A stretch of 64,000 bases of DNA from Haloechinothrix halophila YIM 93223 (GCF_000504245.1 NZ_KI632509.1:124001-188000), one strand, 5' to 3'. Positions 1 through 9,840 are shown, numbered from the stretch's first letter. The notes: generated from the sequence alone by a model not told the origin. A program made the numbers and translations.

Positions 1-950
1 CTCGCCCGTAGTTCCTCAAGCACATACCGGTCGCCCACCGCCGTGGTGCGCAACGTCACGCCGTGCTCGCGCATCGCAAGGTGCAGGCCGAGGTTGCTCA
101 TCACCGTCGCGACCAGAGTGTTGTCGGCGAGCTCTCCCGCGTCGGACATCGCGAGTGCCAACACGGCCATGATCTGGTCGCCATCAACGAACTGCCCCTC
201 AGCGTCGACGGCAAGGCAGCGATCGGCGTCGCCGTCGTGCGCGATACCGATATCGGCCTTGTGCTCCACGACGGCCGCCATGAGGCCGTCCATGTGAGTC
301 GAACCGCAGCCGTCGTTGATGTTGATGCCGTCCGGCTCCGCGTTGATCGCGATCACCTCGGCGCCAGCCCTGCGATACGCCTCCGGCGCGGCTTTCGATG
401 CCGCCCCGTTGGCGCAGTCGACGACGACCCGCAGGTCGTCCAGCCGCTGCGGCGTGGACCGCAGCAAGTGCTCGGCGTAGCGATCCAGGGCGTCGTCGAC
501 GTCGGTGACCCTGCCGATTTCGGAGCCGGTCGGCGCGGTGCCCAGGTTGTCGAGGGCGGACTCGATCTCGTCCTCGATGCCGTCGGGCAGCTTATGGCCC
601 CCGCTGGCGAACAGCTTGATGCCGTTGTCCGGCATCGGGTTGTGCGACGCCGAGATCATCACCCCGAAGTCCGCCCGGGTGTCGGCGACGAGGAATGCCA
701 CGGCTGGTGTCGGCAACACGCCGACACGAAGCACGTCAGCGCCCGCCGAGGTCAGTCCCGCGACGACGGCGGCCTCCAGCATCTCGCCGCTCGCGCGCGG
801 GTCTCTGCCGACCACGGCGACCGGGCGGTGCGATCGGTCGTGCGCGGCGAGCACGCTGGCCGCGCTAGCGGCGATCGAGAGGGCGAGCGTCGGGCTGAGC
901 TCGGCGTTGGCGAGGCCACGCACCCCGTCCGTGCCGAAAAGCCGTGCCAT
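1..950 (-). CDS. glmM: Phosphoglucosamine mutase GlmM, N-terminal part (cut by window edge)
   Basis: Converts glucosamine-6-phosphate to glucosamine-1-phosphate for UDP-GlcNAc and peptidoglycan synthesis in the cytoplasm. The frame opens with [15 protein letters not shown] and contains the phosphoserine loop ISASHNPM (about residue 100) and the metal-binding DGDADRC motif, both hallmarks of the alpha-D-phosphohexomutase family. About 316 residues are visible; the family is usually near 445, so the C-terminal domain lies outside the window. ATG at 948-950 follows an AGGAGG-like site. It lies downstream of rplM-rpsI on the same strand, the usual actinobacterial order, but is separated from them by a hairpin. 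Confidence 0.96.
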   Translation of the reverse strand, partial: MARLFGTDGVRGLANAELSPTLALSIAASAASVLAAHDRSHRPVAVVGRDPRASGEMLEAAVVAGLTSAGADVLRVGVLPTPAVAFLVADTRADFGVMISASHNPMPDNGIKLFASGGHKLPDGIEDEIESALDNLGTAPTGSEIGRVTDVDDALDRYAEHLLRSTPQRLDDLRVVVDCANGAASKAAPEAYRRAGAEVIAINAEPDGININDGCGSTHMDGLMAAVVEHKADIGIAHDGDADRCLAVDAEGQFVDGDQIMAVLALAMSDAGELADNTLVATVMSNLGLHLAMREHGVTLRTTAVGDRYVLEELRA

Positions 951-1023
951 CTTCCTGGACCTCCTTCGGGTGAATTGCTTCAACCTAGCGAGTCCCGCAT
1001 GACCCGGTTCAGGCGGCCTACCA

Positions 1024-1070
1024 CATGCGAAAGGCGCCCAACCCGAATATCGGGCGGGCGCCTTCGCATG
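1024..1070 (-). terminator. Hairpin between rpsI and glmM
   Basis: Inverted repeat with arms CATGCGAAAGGCGCCC (1024-1039) and GGGCGCCTTCGCATG (1056-1070), one bulged A, and a smaller inner stem. It lies just after the rpsI stop and before glmM, so it probably ends or attenuates the rplM-rpsI transcript. There is no clear T-run, as is common in actinobacteria. Confidence 0.6.
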
Positions 1071-1085
1071 GGCTGCGTCGCGCGA

Positions 1086-1574
1086 TCAGCGCTTGCTGTA
1101 CTGCGGGGCCTTACGGGCCTTCTTGAGGCCGTACTTCTTCCGCTCCTTGGCCCTGGAGTCACGGGTGAGGAACCCGGCGCGCTTCAGCGCGGGACGGTCC
1201 TCGGAGTCGATCTCGGCGAGCGCACGCGCGATGGCGAGCCGCAGCGCACCGGCCTGCCCGGAGCTGCCGCCGCCGACGAGGTTGCCCTTGATGTCGAACG
1301 ACTCGGGCTTCTCCACCAGCTCAAGTGGCTCGCGGATGAGCTGCTGGTGCACCTTGTTCGGGAAATAGTCCTCAAGGCTCTTGCCGTTGAGGGTGAACTT
1401 GCCGCTGCCGGGGAGCAGTCGCACGCGCACCACGGCCTGCTTGCGGCGGCCAATCGCGTGGGCGCTGCCACCGGCCGCGCGGGAAGGCTTCGCCGCGGCG
1501 GGGGTCTCAGTCGTGGTCACGGCCGCGGTGGCCTCGTCGGTCTCTGTGGTCATCACAGGCTGCTCCTCGCTCAC
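1086..1574 (-). CDS. rpsI: 30S ribosomal protein uS9
   Basis: Small-subunit protein whose C-terminal tail reaches the P-site tRNA. The conserved core starts at [15 protein letters not shown] (about residue 42) and ends with the basic tail [12 protein letters not shown]. An acidic/alanine-rich N-terminal extension of about 40 residues precedes the core, as in other actinobacterial uS9 proteins. The GTG start overlaps the rplM stop (GTGA), so the two genes are translationally coupled. Confidence 0.98.
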   Translation of the reverse strand: MSEEQPVMTTETDEATAAVTTTETPAAAKPSRAAGGSAHAIGRRKQAVVRVRLLPGSGKFTLNGKSLEDYFPNKVHQQLIREPLELVEKPESFDIKGNLVGGGSSGQAGALRLAIARALAEIDSEDRPALKRAGFLTRDSRAKERKKYGLKKARKAPQYSKR

Positions 1575-2029
1575 TGTGCGTTCACCTGCGCGATCTTCTT
1601 GGCGATCTCGAACGGCTTCGGCTGCTGCGCGGCGTGCGGGTGGTCAGGACCCGCGTAGACCTTCAGCTTCTTCGACTGCGCGCGGCCGAGCTTGGTCTTG
1701 GGCAGCATGCCCTTGACGACCTTCTCCACGGCACGGACGGGCTTGTGATCGAGCAGTTCGCCGAACGACTGCTTGCGCAGACCACCGGGGTAGCCGCTGT
1801 GGCGGTAGGCGAACTTCTGCTCGCGCTTGTTGCCGGTCAGGGCGACCTTGTCGGCGTTGACGATGATGACGAAGTCACCGGTGTCCACGTGCGGCGCGAA
1901 CGTCGCCTTGTGCTTGCCGCGCAGCAGAGTCGCGACCTCTGTCGCCAAGCGGCCGAGGACAACGCCCTCGGCGTCGATCACATGCCAGGCGCGCGTGATG
2001 TCGCCGGGTTTCGGGCTGTACGTAGGCAA
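1571..2029 (-). CDS. rplM: 50S ribosomal protein uL13
   Basis: Early-assembly large-subunit protein. The 152-residue product has the family pattern [18 protein letters not shown] near the N-terminus, then [21 protein letters not shown] and the HSGYPGG segment. It is the first gene of the rplM-rpsI pair; its stop overlaps the rpsI start. Its ATG is at 2027-2029. The upstream gap of about 190 bp to the esx terminator must contain its promoter, though I could not identify a convincing -35/-10 pair. Confidence 0.98.
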   Translation of the reverse strand: MPTYSPKPGDITRAWHVIDAEGVVLGRLATEVATLLRGKHKATFAPHVDTGDFVIIVNADKVALTGNKREQKFAYRHSGYPGGLRKQSFGELLDHKPVRAVEKVVKGMLPKTKLGRAQSKKLKVYAGPDHPHAAQQPKPFEIAKKIAQVNAQ

Positions 2030-2217
2030 GGTACTACCTCATCATCGACATGGCTTGTGGGTACTGGGGTGCGGGCCTCGCGCGTCCTGGCAAAGTCGCA
2101 CGACAGCGCACAACGACATACCAAGATACCCGGCGACATCTGTGCCACCGGAACCGGGGTCCCTTACCGGGCGACGCATAGCAGCGCAACCCGGCAGGAC
2201 ACAGCATACGCACACAG

Positions 2218-2253
2218 CACGGTGGCCCGGACGCGCACGTCCGGACCACCGTG
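2218..2253 (-). terminator. Terminator hairpin after the WXG100 genes
   Basis: Nearly perfect 15-bp stem: CACGGTGGCCCGGAC (2218-2232) pairs with 2239-2253 with one mismatch. It lies downstream of the esx genes and upstream of rplM, so it separates the ESX transcript from the ribosomal operon. Confidence 0.7.
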
Positions 2254-2291
2254 TCATAACGCTGTGTCAGCGCCCTGTCGGGACGCTTCGC

Positions 2292-2576
2292 TCAGCCGCC
2301 GAAGCTGTTGGCGATGCCCTTGTCACCCTCCATGTAGCGGGTCTTGGTGTCGATGATCGCCGTCTCGATCGATGCCAAGACCTTGATCAGCTCGGCCTGC
2401 GCCTCGTCGTACTTCTTCTGCTGCACCTGGTAAGCCTCCTGCGCCTGACCGGTCCAGGTGGAGCACAGCCGCTTCACGTCCTGCTCGACCTGCTCCAGCG
2501 AGCCGGTCATCTGCTGCTGCGCCTTGTTGACGTCGTCGGCGCACTGCTCGAGCGCGGCGTAATTAACTTCAATCAT
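2292..2576 (-). CDS. WXG100 protein, EsxT-like (ESX-4 substrate)
   Basis: A 94-residue helical-hairpin WXG100 protein, the typical small substrate of type VII secretion. The turn motif appears as WTG near residue 42, and the C-terminal tail has YMEGD, matching the YxxxD/E export signal. Its position next to rplM and downstream of a second WXG100 gene matches esxT of the mycobacterial ESX-4 locus. It probably forms a heterodimer with the product of 2634-2948 (inferred from the family). Its ATG at 2574-2576 has a GGGAG site. Confidence 0.9.
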   Translation of the reverse strand: MIEVNYAALEQCADDVNKAQQQMTGSLEQVEQDVKRLCSTWTGQAQEAYQVQQKKYDEAQAELIKVLASIETAIIDTKTRYMEGDKGIANSFGG

Positions 2577-2633
2577 GGTTTGATCTCCCTGTGAATGCCT
2601 GCGTTAGCCGTGGATGGACTGCGAGCGGACCGG

Positions 2634-2948
2634 TCAGCCGTCGAGCGCGGCGAAGCCGCCACCACTGAAGGTCTGCGAGGCTTCCTCTTCCTGCGCCTGG
2701 TACTTGCTGCCGGCGGACTCAAGGAGATCCGAAATGCCCTGCAGCGAGTCGTTGAGCTTGATGGCGTTCTCGTCAAAACGCTCCATGAGCCTGCGGAATG
2801 ATTCCGCGGCCGGACCCTTCCAGGACGCGAGCGCCTGCTCCATGTTGCCCTGCAGACTCCTGAACGTCGAGTTCAGCTCGCTGTTCACCCCAGTCAGCGA
2901 CTGGTGAATCCGAGTAAATTCGGCAACTTCACCGGTAAAACCACTCAT
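2634..2948 (-). CDS. WXG100 protein, EsxU-like (ESX-4 substrate)
   Basis: A 104-residue WXG100 protein with WKG near residue 43 and a C-terminal YQAQE fitting the YxxxE secretion signal. It lies 57 bp before the other WXG100 gene and after the Hsp70-like gene; in Mycobacterium tuberculosis esxU and esxT take the same places. It is likely the partner subunit of that protein. The 259 bp between it and 3208 hold no credible gene. Confidence 0.9.
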   Translation of the reverse strand: MSGFTGEVAEFTRIHQSLTGVNSELNSTFRSLQGNMEQALASWKGPAAESFRRLMERFDENAIKLNDSLQGISDLLESAGSKYQAQEEEASQTFSGGGFAALDG

Positions 2949-3207
2949 GTGGGATTAACCCCCTTCGTTCGTGCGTCGTCGTACGTCATTGAGTTCGTAC
3001 GCGGATTACGACGATGACCTTGCCACGGTTGGTTCCACCCTGTCTCGCAGACTTCTGAAGTAGTTGCAGGCGTGAACGCCGCCGGACGGAACCGACGCGG
3101 GATGGATGGGTCCGGCACGCCGCTATATCCCTGCTGACCTGCTGTTTCACTCGTTCCGCCGTTGGGACCGCCCCGGGCGTTCGCGGTCGTGAAGAACCGG
3201 CTGTGGG

Positions 3208-5214
3208 TCACCCACGCGATTCCGAACTCGTGCTCGGCTCGGTGATCCGCAGGGTCCGCACCACCTCTTCGCAGGCCGACTCCACCGCGTCTTTGGCATC
3301 GGAAGTCCAGCGACAGCCGACGCTGACCTGAATCTGATCGGCACCGACGACGAACCATTCCACGGTACTGTCGTCAGCCTTCTCGGTGTAATGAATGACG
3401 CTACGGCCAACGAAAACGAAATCCGGATTGAACCGGACGTAATCTCGTCCCGTTTCGTCCAGCCCGGTCCGCAGTTCGCTCAGGAATCGTTCCCGATCCT
3501 CGTCGAAGTCGTAGCTGAGCGAGAATTGCTGCACCGAAATCAGGTCGGTGCCGTCCGGTGCACTGGACGGGCGCACCACGACCCGGTTCTCGTCGCGAAT
3601 GAGATCGGTCTGTTCCCAATCCGGCGGATGGTCGAACTGGTAGCTGAATTGCGCGACCATCGCGTCCGGTAGCCGCTCCTGCCCCGAGGACGTTGGCCAC
3701 AGCGCGACAGCGGCGACCAGCGCGACCACGACGACCAGCGACCCGCCGAGCACCCACGGCAGCACCCGTCGCTTCTTCGCGGTCTGTTGTGGTTGACCGG
3801 GCTGCGCCTGGTGCGGCCCGCCTCCTGCCAGTCCCGATCGGTGATAGCCGTGTCGCTGGTGGTGGGGATAGTGCTGCCACGACGTCCCACCGTGGGCCGG
3901 ACTCGCGGTTGGCGGTGCTCCCGGCGTCCCCGTGCCGGGTGCGGCTCCGGGCGCCGGGATCGGGCCCGATGGTGGACCCGATGCGGCCGCGCCCGGTATC
4001 CCTGCCCCTTGTGTCGCTGGTCCCGGCGCCGCTCCCGCAGGCGGGCCGGTTCGCGCTGGTCGTGCGGACTGCGCCGCGTGCGCCGTCCGACCCGAGCGCT
4101 GTCCCGCGAGCACTGACAACATGGCGCCGCGCGCCACGACGGTCTCCGGCTGGTCCAGCGTCGTCGGGACGACGCCCAGCTGCTCGTGGACCAGCCTGCC
4201 CACCATCGGGATCCGGCTCGACCCGCCGACGAGGAAGATGCCGCCAAGTTGGTCCGGCCGCAGCCCGGCCTCGTTGATCGCCGCCGACGTCAGCGCCACC
4301 GCCCTGCCGAGCGGCTCCGCGATGAGCCGTTCCAGGTCTTGCCTGGTCACGTGCGCATCAGCGAACGGCTGTGGCATCGGCACGTCGGTATAGGCGTGCC
4401 GAGACAACGTCTCCTTCGCGCCGCGCACGTCCTGCCGCAACACCCTGCGCCGTCGCCGGTCGGCTAGCTCGCGACCCTCCATCAGCGCGCGCCAGGCATC
4501 CTTCTTCTCCTCGGCGATCCGCGACCCGATGAACTCGAGCAGCGCCTGGTCGACGTCGGCGCCACCAAAGCCGGGATCGCCCTTGGTCGCCAACACCCGG
4601 AACCCACCGGCGGTCTCATCACCGTCCCCGCGCACCACGCTGACGTCGACGGTGCCACCGCCGAGGTCCAGCACGGCGAGCGCGGTCGGAGTACCGCTGC
4701 CGTTGCCACCGCCACCGTCGTGCCGGGAGAACGTCGAGGTGTGGAACACCGCGGCGGCCACCGGCTCCGGCAGCAGCGTCACCTCCTGTGCGAGTCCCGC
4801 GGCGGCCTGCCGCAACGTCCGCGTCCGGACAACGCCCCAGTCCGCGGGATGTGTCAGCACCAGCAGCCCGACCTCGGCACCACCGGCGAACCGGCGCGCC
4901 TCGGACACTGCCCTGCTCAGCACCGCACGGAACGCCTCCCGCACGGACAGCACCTGTGTGCCGAGCAACAGCTCGCCCTCGTCGACCCTGCGCTTCGGAT
5001 GCGGCTCGTACCGCGAGGGGTCAACCGCGGCCTGTCGTTCGGCCTCCTGCCCGACGAACAGCGTGCCGTCCGGCGCGGCATACACCGCCGACCGCAGCAA
5101 CGGCTGCCCGTCGATGACGACGACCTGCGGGTCCTCGCCCCTCGGTGATACCGCGACGCAGGTACTCGACGTACCGAAGTCGACGGCGACTCGCAAGGTC
5201 CGCGCGCCGCTCAT
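3208..5214 (-). CDS. Type VII secretion-associated Hsp70-like membrane protein (Rv3446c-like)
   Basis: A 668-residue protein. Residues about 1-370 form an Hsp70-type nucleotide-binding domain: VDFGTSSTCVAV (phosphate 1), LDLGGGTVDVSVV (phosphate 2) and FLVGGSSRIPMVGRL (adenosine). A Pro/Gly/Ala-rich linker follows (about 375-475), then one transmembrane helix (about 481-504) and an extracytoplasmic domain of about 150 residues resembling the C-terminal domain of ESX-4 proteins related to Rv3446c. No Hsp70 substrate-binding domain is visible. The ATG overlaps the eccC stop. Its role is unknown; an ATP-dependent helper of the secretion machine is an inference from position. Confidence 0.85.
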   Translation of the reverse strand: MSGARTLRVAVDFGTSSTCVAVSPRGEDPQVVVIDGQPLLRSAVYAAPDGTLFVGQEAERQAAVDPSRYEPHPKRRVDEGELLLGTQVLSVREAFRAVLSRAVSEARRFAGGAEVGLLVLTHPADWGVVRTRTLRQAAAGLAQEVTLLPEPVAAAVFHTSTFSRHDGGGGNGSGTPTALAVLDLGGGTVDVSVVRGDGDETAGGFRVLATKGDPGFGGADVDQALLEFIGSRIAEEKKDAWRALMEGRELADRRRRRVLRQDVRGAKETLSRHAYTDVPMPQPFADAHVTRQDLERLIAEPLGRAVALTSAAINEAGLRPDQLGGIFLVGGSSRIPMVGRLVHEQLGVVPTTLDQPETVVARGAMLSVLAGQRSGRTAHAAQSARPARTGPPAGAAPGPATQGAGIPGAAASGPPSGPIPAPGAAPGTGTPGAPPTASPAHGGTSWQHYPHHQRHGYHRSGLAGGGPHQAQPGQPQQTAKKRRVLPWVLGGSLVVVVALVAAVALWPTSSGQERLPDAMVAQFSYQFDHPPDWEQTDLIRDENRVVVRPSSAPDGTDLISVQQFSLSYDFDEDRERFLSELRTGLDETGRDYVRFNPDFVFVGRSVIHYTEKADDSTVEWFVVGADQIQVSVGCRWTSDAKDAVESACEEVVRTLRITEPSTSSESRG

Positions 5215-8200
5215 TCAGGGTCGATCCACGACACCTGCATCAGCTGCTTCCCGACCTTGCGGCTGACGAAAGTGCCTCGACCGGGCGGCAGCGGCGTTGG
5301 CCGGATGTTGCCGAGCAGCTGGCCCTCGTCGCGGGAACCGCTCATGACGATGCCAGGCGCCGCGATCTCCTTGAGCTTGCCGATGATCGGATCGAACATC
5401 GCCCTGCTCGCGCCACCCGAGCGCCGCGCGACGATCATGTGCAGTCCGACGTCCTTGGCCTGAGCGAGGAACGGCGCGATCGGCTGCAGTGGATTGCCGC
5501 TCTGTGTGACCACCAGGTCGTAGTCGTCGACGACGACGAACAGCTCAGGACCCTTCCACCAGGAGCGGTTCTTGAGCTGTTCCTGCGTGACGTCCGGTCC
5601 CGGCAGTCGCTTCTCCATCGAAGCGACGACGTCTTTGACCATGCCGCCGAGCTGGTTGCTGGAGACCGCGTAACCGAGCAGCTGGTCGCCCTCGACGAAG
5701 CCAAGCATGGTCCGCCGGAAGTCGACCAAGATGACCAGCGCTTCCTTCGCCGTGTACCGCTGCGTGATGCCCTTGACGATCTGCCGCAACAGGTTCGTCT
5801 TGCCCGACTCACCATCGGCGAACGCGAGGAAGTGCGGGTCGGCGTTGAAGTCGAGGTAGACCGGGGCGAGCTCGTCCTCGTTGAGCCCGATCGGCACCAG
5901 CTTCGAGTCGCGGTAGTTGTCCTGCGCGACCATCTCGTCGTAGCGCACGAGGTCGGGCAGCAACCGCACCGATGGCGCGTGCGGCCCACTCCACGCCTCG
6001 TTGATGCGCTTGACCGCGTCCGCCACACCGTCACCGACGGTCTCGTCATCGCTTGAGCCGTCGATGCGCGGCAACCCGGCGAGAAAGTGCAGCTTGTCGT
6101 TGGTCAGACCGCGTCCTGGCCGCCCGCCCGGCACGTTCACCGCGACACGGCGGTCGATGTCGGACTCGCTCGGGTCGCCGAGCCGCAGCTCGAACCGGGT
6201 GCCGAGCATGTCCTTGATCGCGGGGCGGATGTCGGCCCAGCGGTTGTTCGCGATGACGACGTGCACACCGAAACCGAGACCCTGGGTGGCCAGCTTGGTG
6301 ATCGGGCCTTCCAGCTCCTCGAAGTCGTCCCGCAACGCCTTCCAGCCGTCGACGAACAGGAAGACGTCGCCGAACGGGTCCTGCTCGCGGGTGATGCGCC
6401 CTTGCCGCTTCATGGTGCGGAAGTCGGCCATCGAGTCGACCGCCAGCTCACCGAACCGCGACTCCCGCTCGGTGATCAGCGTGGTGAGCTCCGCGACGAC
6501 CCGGCGCGCCTTGTCCGGCTCGCGGCGGGCGACCGCGACGCCACCGCAGTGCGGCAGTCGTTCCAACGAAGCCAGCGAGCCACCGCCAAGGTCGACACCG
6601 AAAAATTGGAACTCCTCCGGGGTATGTGACAACGCCAGCGACATCGCGATCGTGCGCAGCATCATCGACTTACCGGACTGCGGCCCACCCACGACGGCAC
6701 CGTGACCTGCGCCGCCGGAGAAGTCCGCCCATAGCGGGTCCCTGCGCTGCTCGTACGGCCGGTCGACGATCCCGATCGGCACCTGCAGCTTGCCGTTGCC
6801 GAAGAACCCGACCGGCGAGAGCCCGCGCTCCTCGGTGGGGTTGAGGTTCGGCAGCAGCGTGTCCAGCGAGTTCGGCTCGTTCAGCGGCGGCAGCCACACC
6901 TCGTGCGCTGGCGGACCCTGGCCGACCAGCCGGTCGACGATGGTGTCGAGCACGGTCGGCTCGTCGCCCTCGGACTTCTGCTCTTCCTTCTTGGGCTCTG
7001 GTTCCGGCTCCGGCTCGTGCACCGGCTCCGGCGGCGGGTCGATGTAGTCCGGCACGAACAGCTTCGGCCGCTTGTCGGCACTGACGGCCGTGGTCTTCGG
7101 GCCAGTCGTCTTGACCCCGGACGGCCGGTACGGGCCGGACACGTACAGCGCCTGAAACCGCTCCAGCGTCGATGTGTCGTACTTCAGGTAGCCGCCACCA
7201 GGCCGGGACGGCAGCTCGAAGGCATCCGGCACACCGATCACCGCGCGCGACTCCGCCGCGGAGAACGTCTTGAGGCCGATCCGGTAGGACAGGTGCGAGT
7301 CGAGCCCGCGCAGCTTGCCCTCTTCGAGCCGCTGCGTCGCGAGCAGCATGTGCATCTGTAGCGACCGGCCAAGACGTCCGATCGCGACGAACAAGTCGAT
7401 GAAGTCCGGCTTGGCCGTCAGCAACTCGGTGAACTCGTCGACCACGATGAACAGCGCTGGCATCGGGTCGAGGTCAGCGCCGTTCTCCCAGGCCTTCTGG
7501 TACTCCCAGGCGTTCTTGAAGTTGCCGCCGTCCTTGAGCGCTTCCTGTCGCCGGTTCATCTCACCGGCCAGCGCATCCTTCATGCGGTCGACCAGCGTGA
7601 CCTCGTCCGCCAAGTTGGTAATGACGGCGGAGACGTGCGGCGCCCGGTCGAGCCCGAGGAACGTCGCACCACCCTTGAAGTCGACCAGCACGAAGTTGAG
7701 CGACGTCGATGAGTGCGTCGCCATCATCGCGAGGACCACGGTGCGCAGGAACTCCGACTTACCGGAACCGGTCGCGCCGATGCAGAGCCCGTGCGGACCC
7801 ATGCCCTCGGCGGCGGCTTCCTTGATGTCCAGCGACACCGGCTGACCGTGTTCCCCAACGCCGAACGGCACCCGGTAGCGGTCCCTGATCGGCCGGGGCC
7901 GCCACGCCTGCTGGACGTCGAACGTCATCGGATCGCCAGGAATGCCGAGCAGCTCGAGCATGTCCGGGTTGGACAGTAGCGGCGACTCCTCTTCCTCGTC
8001 ACCGGCGGCGCTTGTGCCCATCCGGTACGGCGAGATCCGGCGGGCCAGCGACTCCATCTCGACCAGGCTGAGCTCGTCCGGGCTGCCGAACCACTCGGTG
8101 CCGCCCGCGTTCTGCGCGCCGAGCTGGGTGTCACCGACGACCATCCGCAGCCCTCGGCGCGCGGCGAGCTTGCCGAGCGACCCGGAGACGTCGATCATCG

Positions 8201-9236
8201 TGACGCCCGCGATGCCTTCCTCGATGATCAGCCGCTCCTCCTTGGTGAGGTCGGCTTCGTCGAGGATGATCACGATGTGCGGGCCGTCGTTGTACGGGGC
8301 CTTGCGTTGGAATCGCGGCCGGGGACCGAGTTCGTCGGCGAGCCACTCCTCGATCTGCTGCAACGAGCCGGACATCATGCGCAGCTGGCCGATGCCATCG
8401 GTGTGCACCGGATGCTGGGTGTGCGGCAGCCACTTCGCCCACTCCCACTGCTGCTTGGCACGACCTGCGCTGGCGACGGCGACCAAGACGTCTTCCGGGC
8501 TGTGCAGCGTAACCAGTTGGGCGATCATCGCCCGGGTGAACGCGCGGCATTTGTCGCGCTCGCCGCTGAGGTTGATCGCGGCGAATCCACGGATGGAGAT
8601 CTGTGTCGGCAGGTCGCGAACCAGCGAGTTGGCGCGGGTGAACCGCCGCAACGCGAGCGTGGCGATCGGTTCGAGTTCCTCGATGGGGCCGGTCTGCGGT
8701 GGGACGAGCCTGGTGGCGAGCCGGTGCGAGCTCTTGCCGACGCGCAGGTGCAGGAAGTCCTTGTCGTTGGCGCGACGCTCCCACATTCTGCGGCTGGTCG
8801 CGATGGACAGCAGCGTGCGCGGTTCGGGATGCACCCACTCCAGCGCGGCGTGCTGTTCCACCATCGCCTCGCGGGCGCGCTCGCGCATCTGGCCGAGGTA
8901 GCGCAGGTAATCCTTGCGGTCCTCGTTCATCTCGGCCTTCTTCTGGCCACCGCCACGGCCGCCGCCCGCGAGCATGCCGACCATTGAGACCATCATCATC
9001 AGCGGCATCATCAGGAACATCGGGTTGCTGAACCCGCCGCCGCTCGACTTCATGGCCGTGAACATGAACGCGACCATCCCCAGCATCGCCACGATCATCA
9101 CGACCGGCAGCAGCTTCTGCACGATGCTGCCGGGGATGTTGCGGGGGATCTCCGGTGGCGGCTCCAGGTGCACTTCGCCACCCGGCGTACGTGGCGCCTG
9201 CATTCGTGGCGCCCGCTTGAATTGCACCGTGCTCAC
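5211..9236 (-). CDS. eccC: ESX-4 secretion ATPase EccC
   Basis: Motor ATPase of the type VII secretion membrane complex. The 1341-residue form starts at GTG 9234-9236 (MSTVQFKRAPR) with GAGGGG seven bases upstream; the open frame runs 100 codons further, but that stretch has no family resemblance. Two membrane helices lie near residues 33-57 and 65-88. Three FtsK/SpoIIIE-type ATPase domains follow, with Walker A motifs GATGSGKS (about 485), GGPQSGKS (about 849) and ADGESGKT (about 1139), all intact. It is fused, not split into EccCa/EccCb. It would normally be divergent from eccD; here the island lies between them. Confidence 0.97.
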   Translation of the reverse strand: MSTVQFKRAPRMQAPRTPGGEVHLEPPPEIPRNIPGSIVQKLLPVVMIVAMLGMVAFMFTAMKSSGGGFSNPMFLMMPLMMMVSMVGMLAGGGRGGGQKKAEMNEDRKDYLRYLGQMRERAREAMVEQHAALEWVHPEPRTLLSIATSRRMWERRANDKDFLHLRVGKSSHRLATRLVPPQTGPIEELEPIATLALRRFTRANSLVRDLPTQISIRGFAAINLSGERDKCRAFTRAMIAQLVTLHSPEDVLVAVASAGRAKQQWEWAKWLPHTQHPVHTDGIGQLRMMSGSLQQIEEWLADELGPRPRFQRKAPYNDGPHIVIILDEADLTKEERLIIEEGIAGVTMIDVSGSLGKLAARRGLRMVVGDTQLGAQNAGGTEWFGSPDELSLVEMESLARRISPYRMGTSAAGDEEEESPLLSNPDMLELLGIPGDPMTFDVQQAWRPRPIRDRYRVPFGVGEHGQPVSLDIKEAAAEGMGPHGLCIGATGSGKSEFLRTVVLAMMATHSSTSLNFVLVDFKGGATFLGLDRAPHVSAVITNLADEVTLVDRMKDALAGEMNRRQEALKDGGNFKNAWEYQKAWENGADLDPMPALFIVVDEFTELLTAKPDFIDLFVAIGRLGRSLQMHMLLATQRLEEGKLRGLDSHLSYRIGLKTFSAAESRAVIGVPDAFELPSRPGGGYLKYDTSTLERFQALYVSGPYRPSGVKTTGPKTTAVSADKRPKLFVPDYIDPPPEPVHEPEPEPEPKKEEQKSEGDEPTVLDTIVDRLVGQGPPAHEVWLPPLNEPNSLDTLLPNLNPTEERGLSPVGFFGNGKLQVPIGIVDRPYEQRRDPLWADFSGGAGHGAVVGGPQSGKSMMLRTIAMSLALSHTPEEFQFFGVDLGGGSLASLERLPHCGGVAVARREPDKARRVVAELTTLITERESRFGELAVDSMADFRTMKRQGRITREQDPFGDVFLFVDGWKALRDDFEELEGPITKLATQGLGFGVHVVIANNRWADIRPAIKDMLGTRFELRLGDPSESDIDRRVAVNVPGGRPGRGLTNDKLHFLAGLPRIDGSSDDETVGDGVADAVKRINEAWSGPHAPSVRLLPDLVRYDEMVAQDNYRDSKLVPIGLNEDELAPVYLDFNADPHFLAFADGESGKTNLLRQIVKGITQRYTAKEALVILVDFRRTMLGFVEGDQLLGYAVSSNQLGGMVKDVVASMEKRLPGPDVTQEQLKNRSWWKGPELFVVVDDYDLVVTQSGNPLQPIAPFLAQAKDVGLHMIVARRSGGASRAMFDPIIGKLKEIAAPGIVMSGSRDEGQLLGNIRPTPLPPGRGTFVSRKVGKQLMQVSWIDPE

Positions 9237-9492
9237 CGAAAGACCCCTCTTCAACTCGGCGACTCCGACCAGCGGACACGGTATCGAACCGGCGGCCGTC
9301 ATGGGTGCCGGGCGCGGAAATCTCCCGGCGTACGCGCTTCCCCCACGCGGGCGACGTGATGGATCCTGGCGGCCCTGACAGCACGCAACGATGAAGAGAT
9401 AACCGTGAGACCGGCGAATGCACGCACGTCCAGTTGGGATTTCGCGGGTATGCGATGTAGGCGGCCAGGAAGTTCGATATCTCCAACCGACC

Positions 9493-9601
9493 GTCCGAGG
9501 AGTCCGGGAGCGTCCGTCTAGTCCGGAAACGGACACGTTAGACGGGCCTCTCGGGCTCTTTCTGTCCGGCTAGTCCGGCTACGTCCGGCCAGTCCGGTGG
9601 C
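9493..9601. repeat. Two clusters of helically spaced GTCCG repeats
   Basis: GTCCG starts at 9493, 9502, 9512 and 9521, then at 9564, 9573, 9583 and 9592, so both clusters show the same 9-10-9 spacing and lie exactly 71 bp apart. Each cluster is two 19-bp units, for example GTCCGTCTAGTCCGGAAAC and GTCCGGCTAGTCCGGCTAC. An inverted CGGAC is at 9530. It sits at the likely left end of the island. Binding sites for the integrase, an excisionase or a partition/replication protein are possible readings. Confidence 0.8.
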
Positions 9602-9651
9602 CTTCGTGTGACATCCGCCGTGAAACGCCAGTCGCCAGCTACGCTCGTCTC

Positions 9652-9840
9652 ATGGCGCAGCAGGTACCACAGCTGACGCAGGAAATGCTTGACGCGATCA
9701 TCCAGCGGCACATCGAGCGCGAGCGGAAGAGGTTCGGCGACCTTCCCGAAGCCGAGGCCCGAGCCAAGCTGGCGGAAGCCGAACTGCGACGGGCCAGCGT
9801 GCTCATACCGGCACCACCGCCCCGAGGCTGTTCTGGCTGA
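9652..9840 (+). CDS. Small hypothetical protein at island left end
   Basis: A 62-residue ORF, MAQQVPQLTQEMLDAIIQR at the start, followed by a charged amphipathic helix rich in Glu, Arg and Ala, then a Pro/Gly tail. The composition looks protein-like, but no Shine-Dalgarno site is visible and the last 38 bp overlap the convergent 3' end of the tape-measure gene. The abrupt change near residue 50 suggests a truncated gene. I do not recognise a family. Confidence 0.4.
   Translation: MAQQVPQLTQEMLDAIIQRHIERERKRFGDLPEAEARAKLAEAELRRASVLIPAPPPRGCSG

Noticed and set aside
8131..9486. 451-codon minus-strand frame within eccC
   Set aside because: Alternative frame of eccC with Arg/Gly/Ala-rich nonsense sequence.
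9237..9536. 100-codon upstream extension of eccC
   Set aside because: No resemblance to EccC; the GTG at 9236 has a good ribosome site and gives the normal EccC N-terminus.
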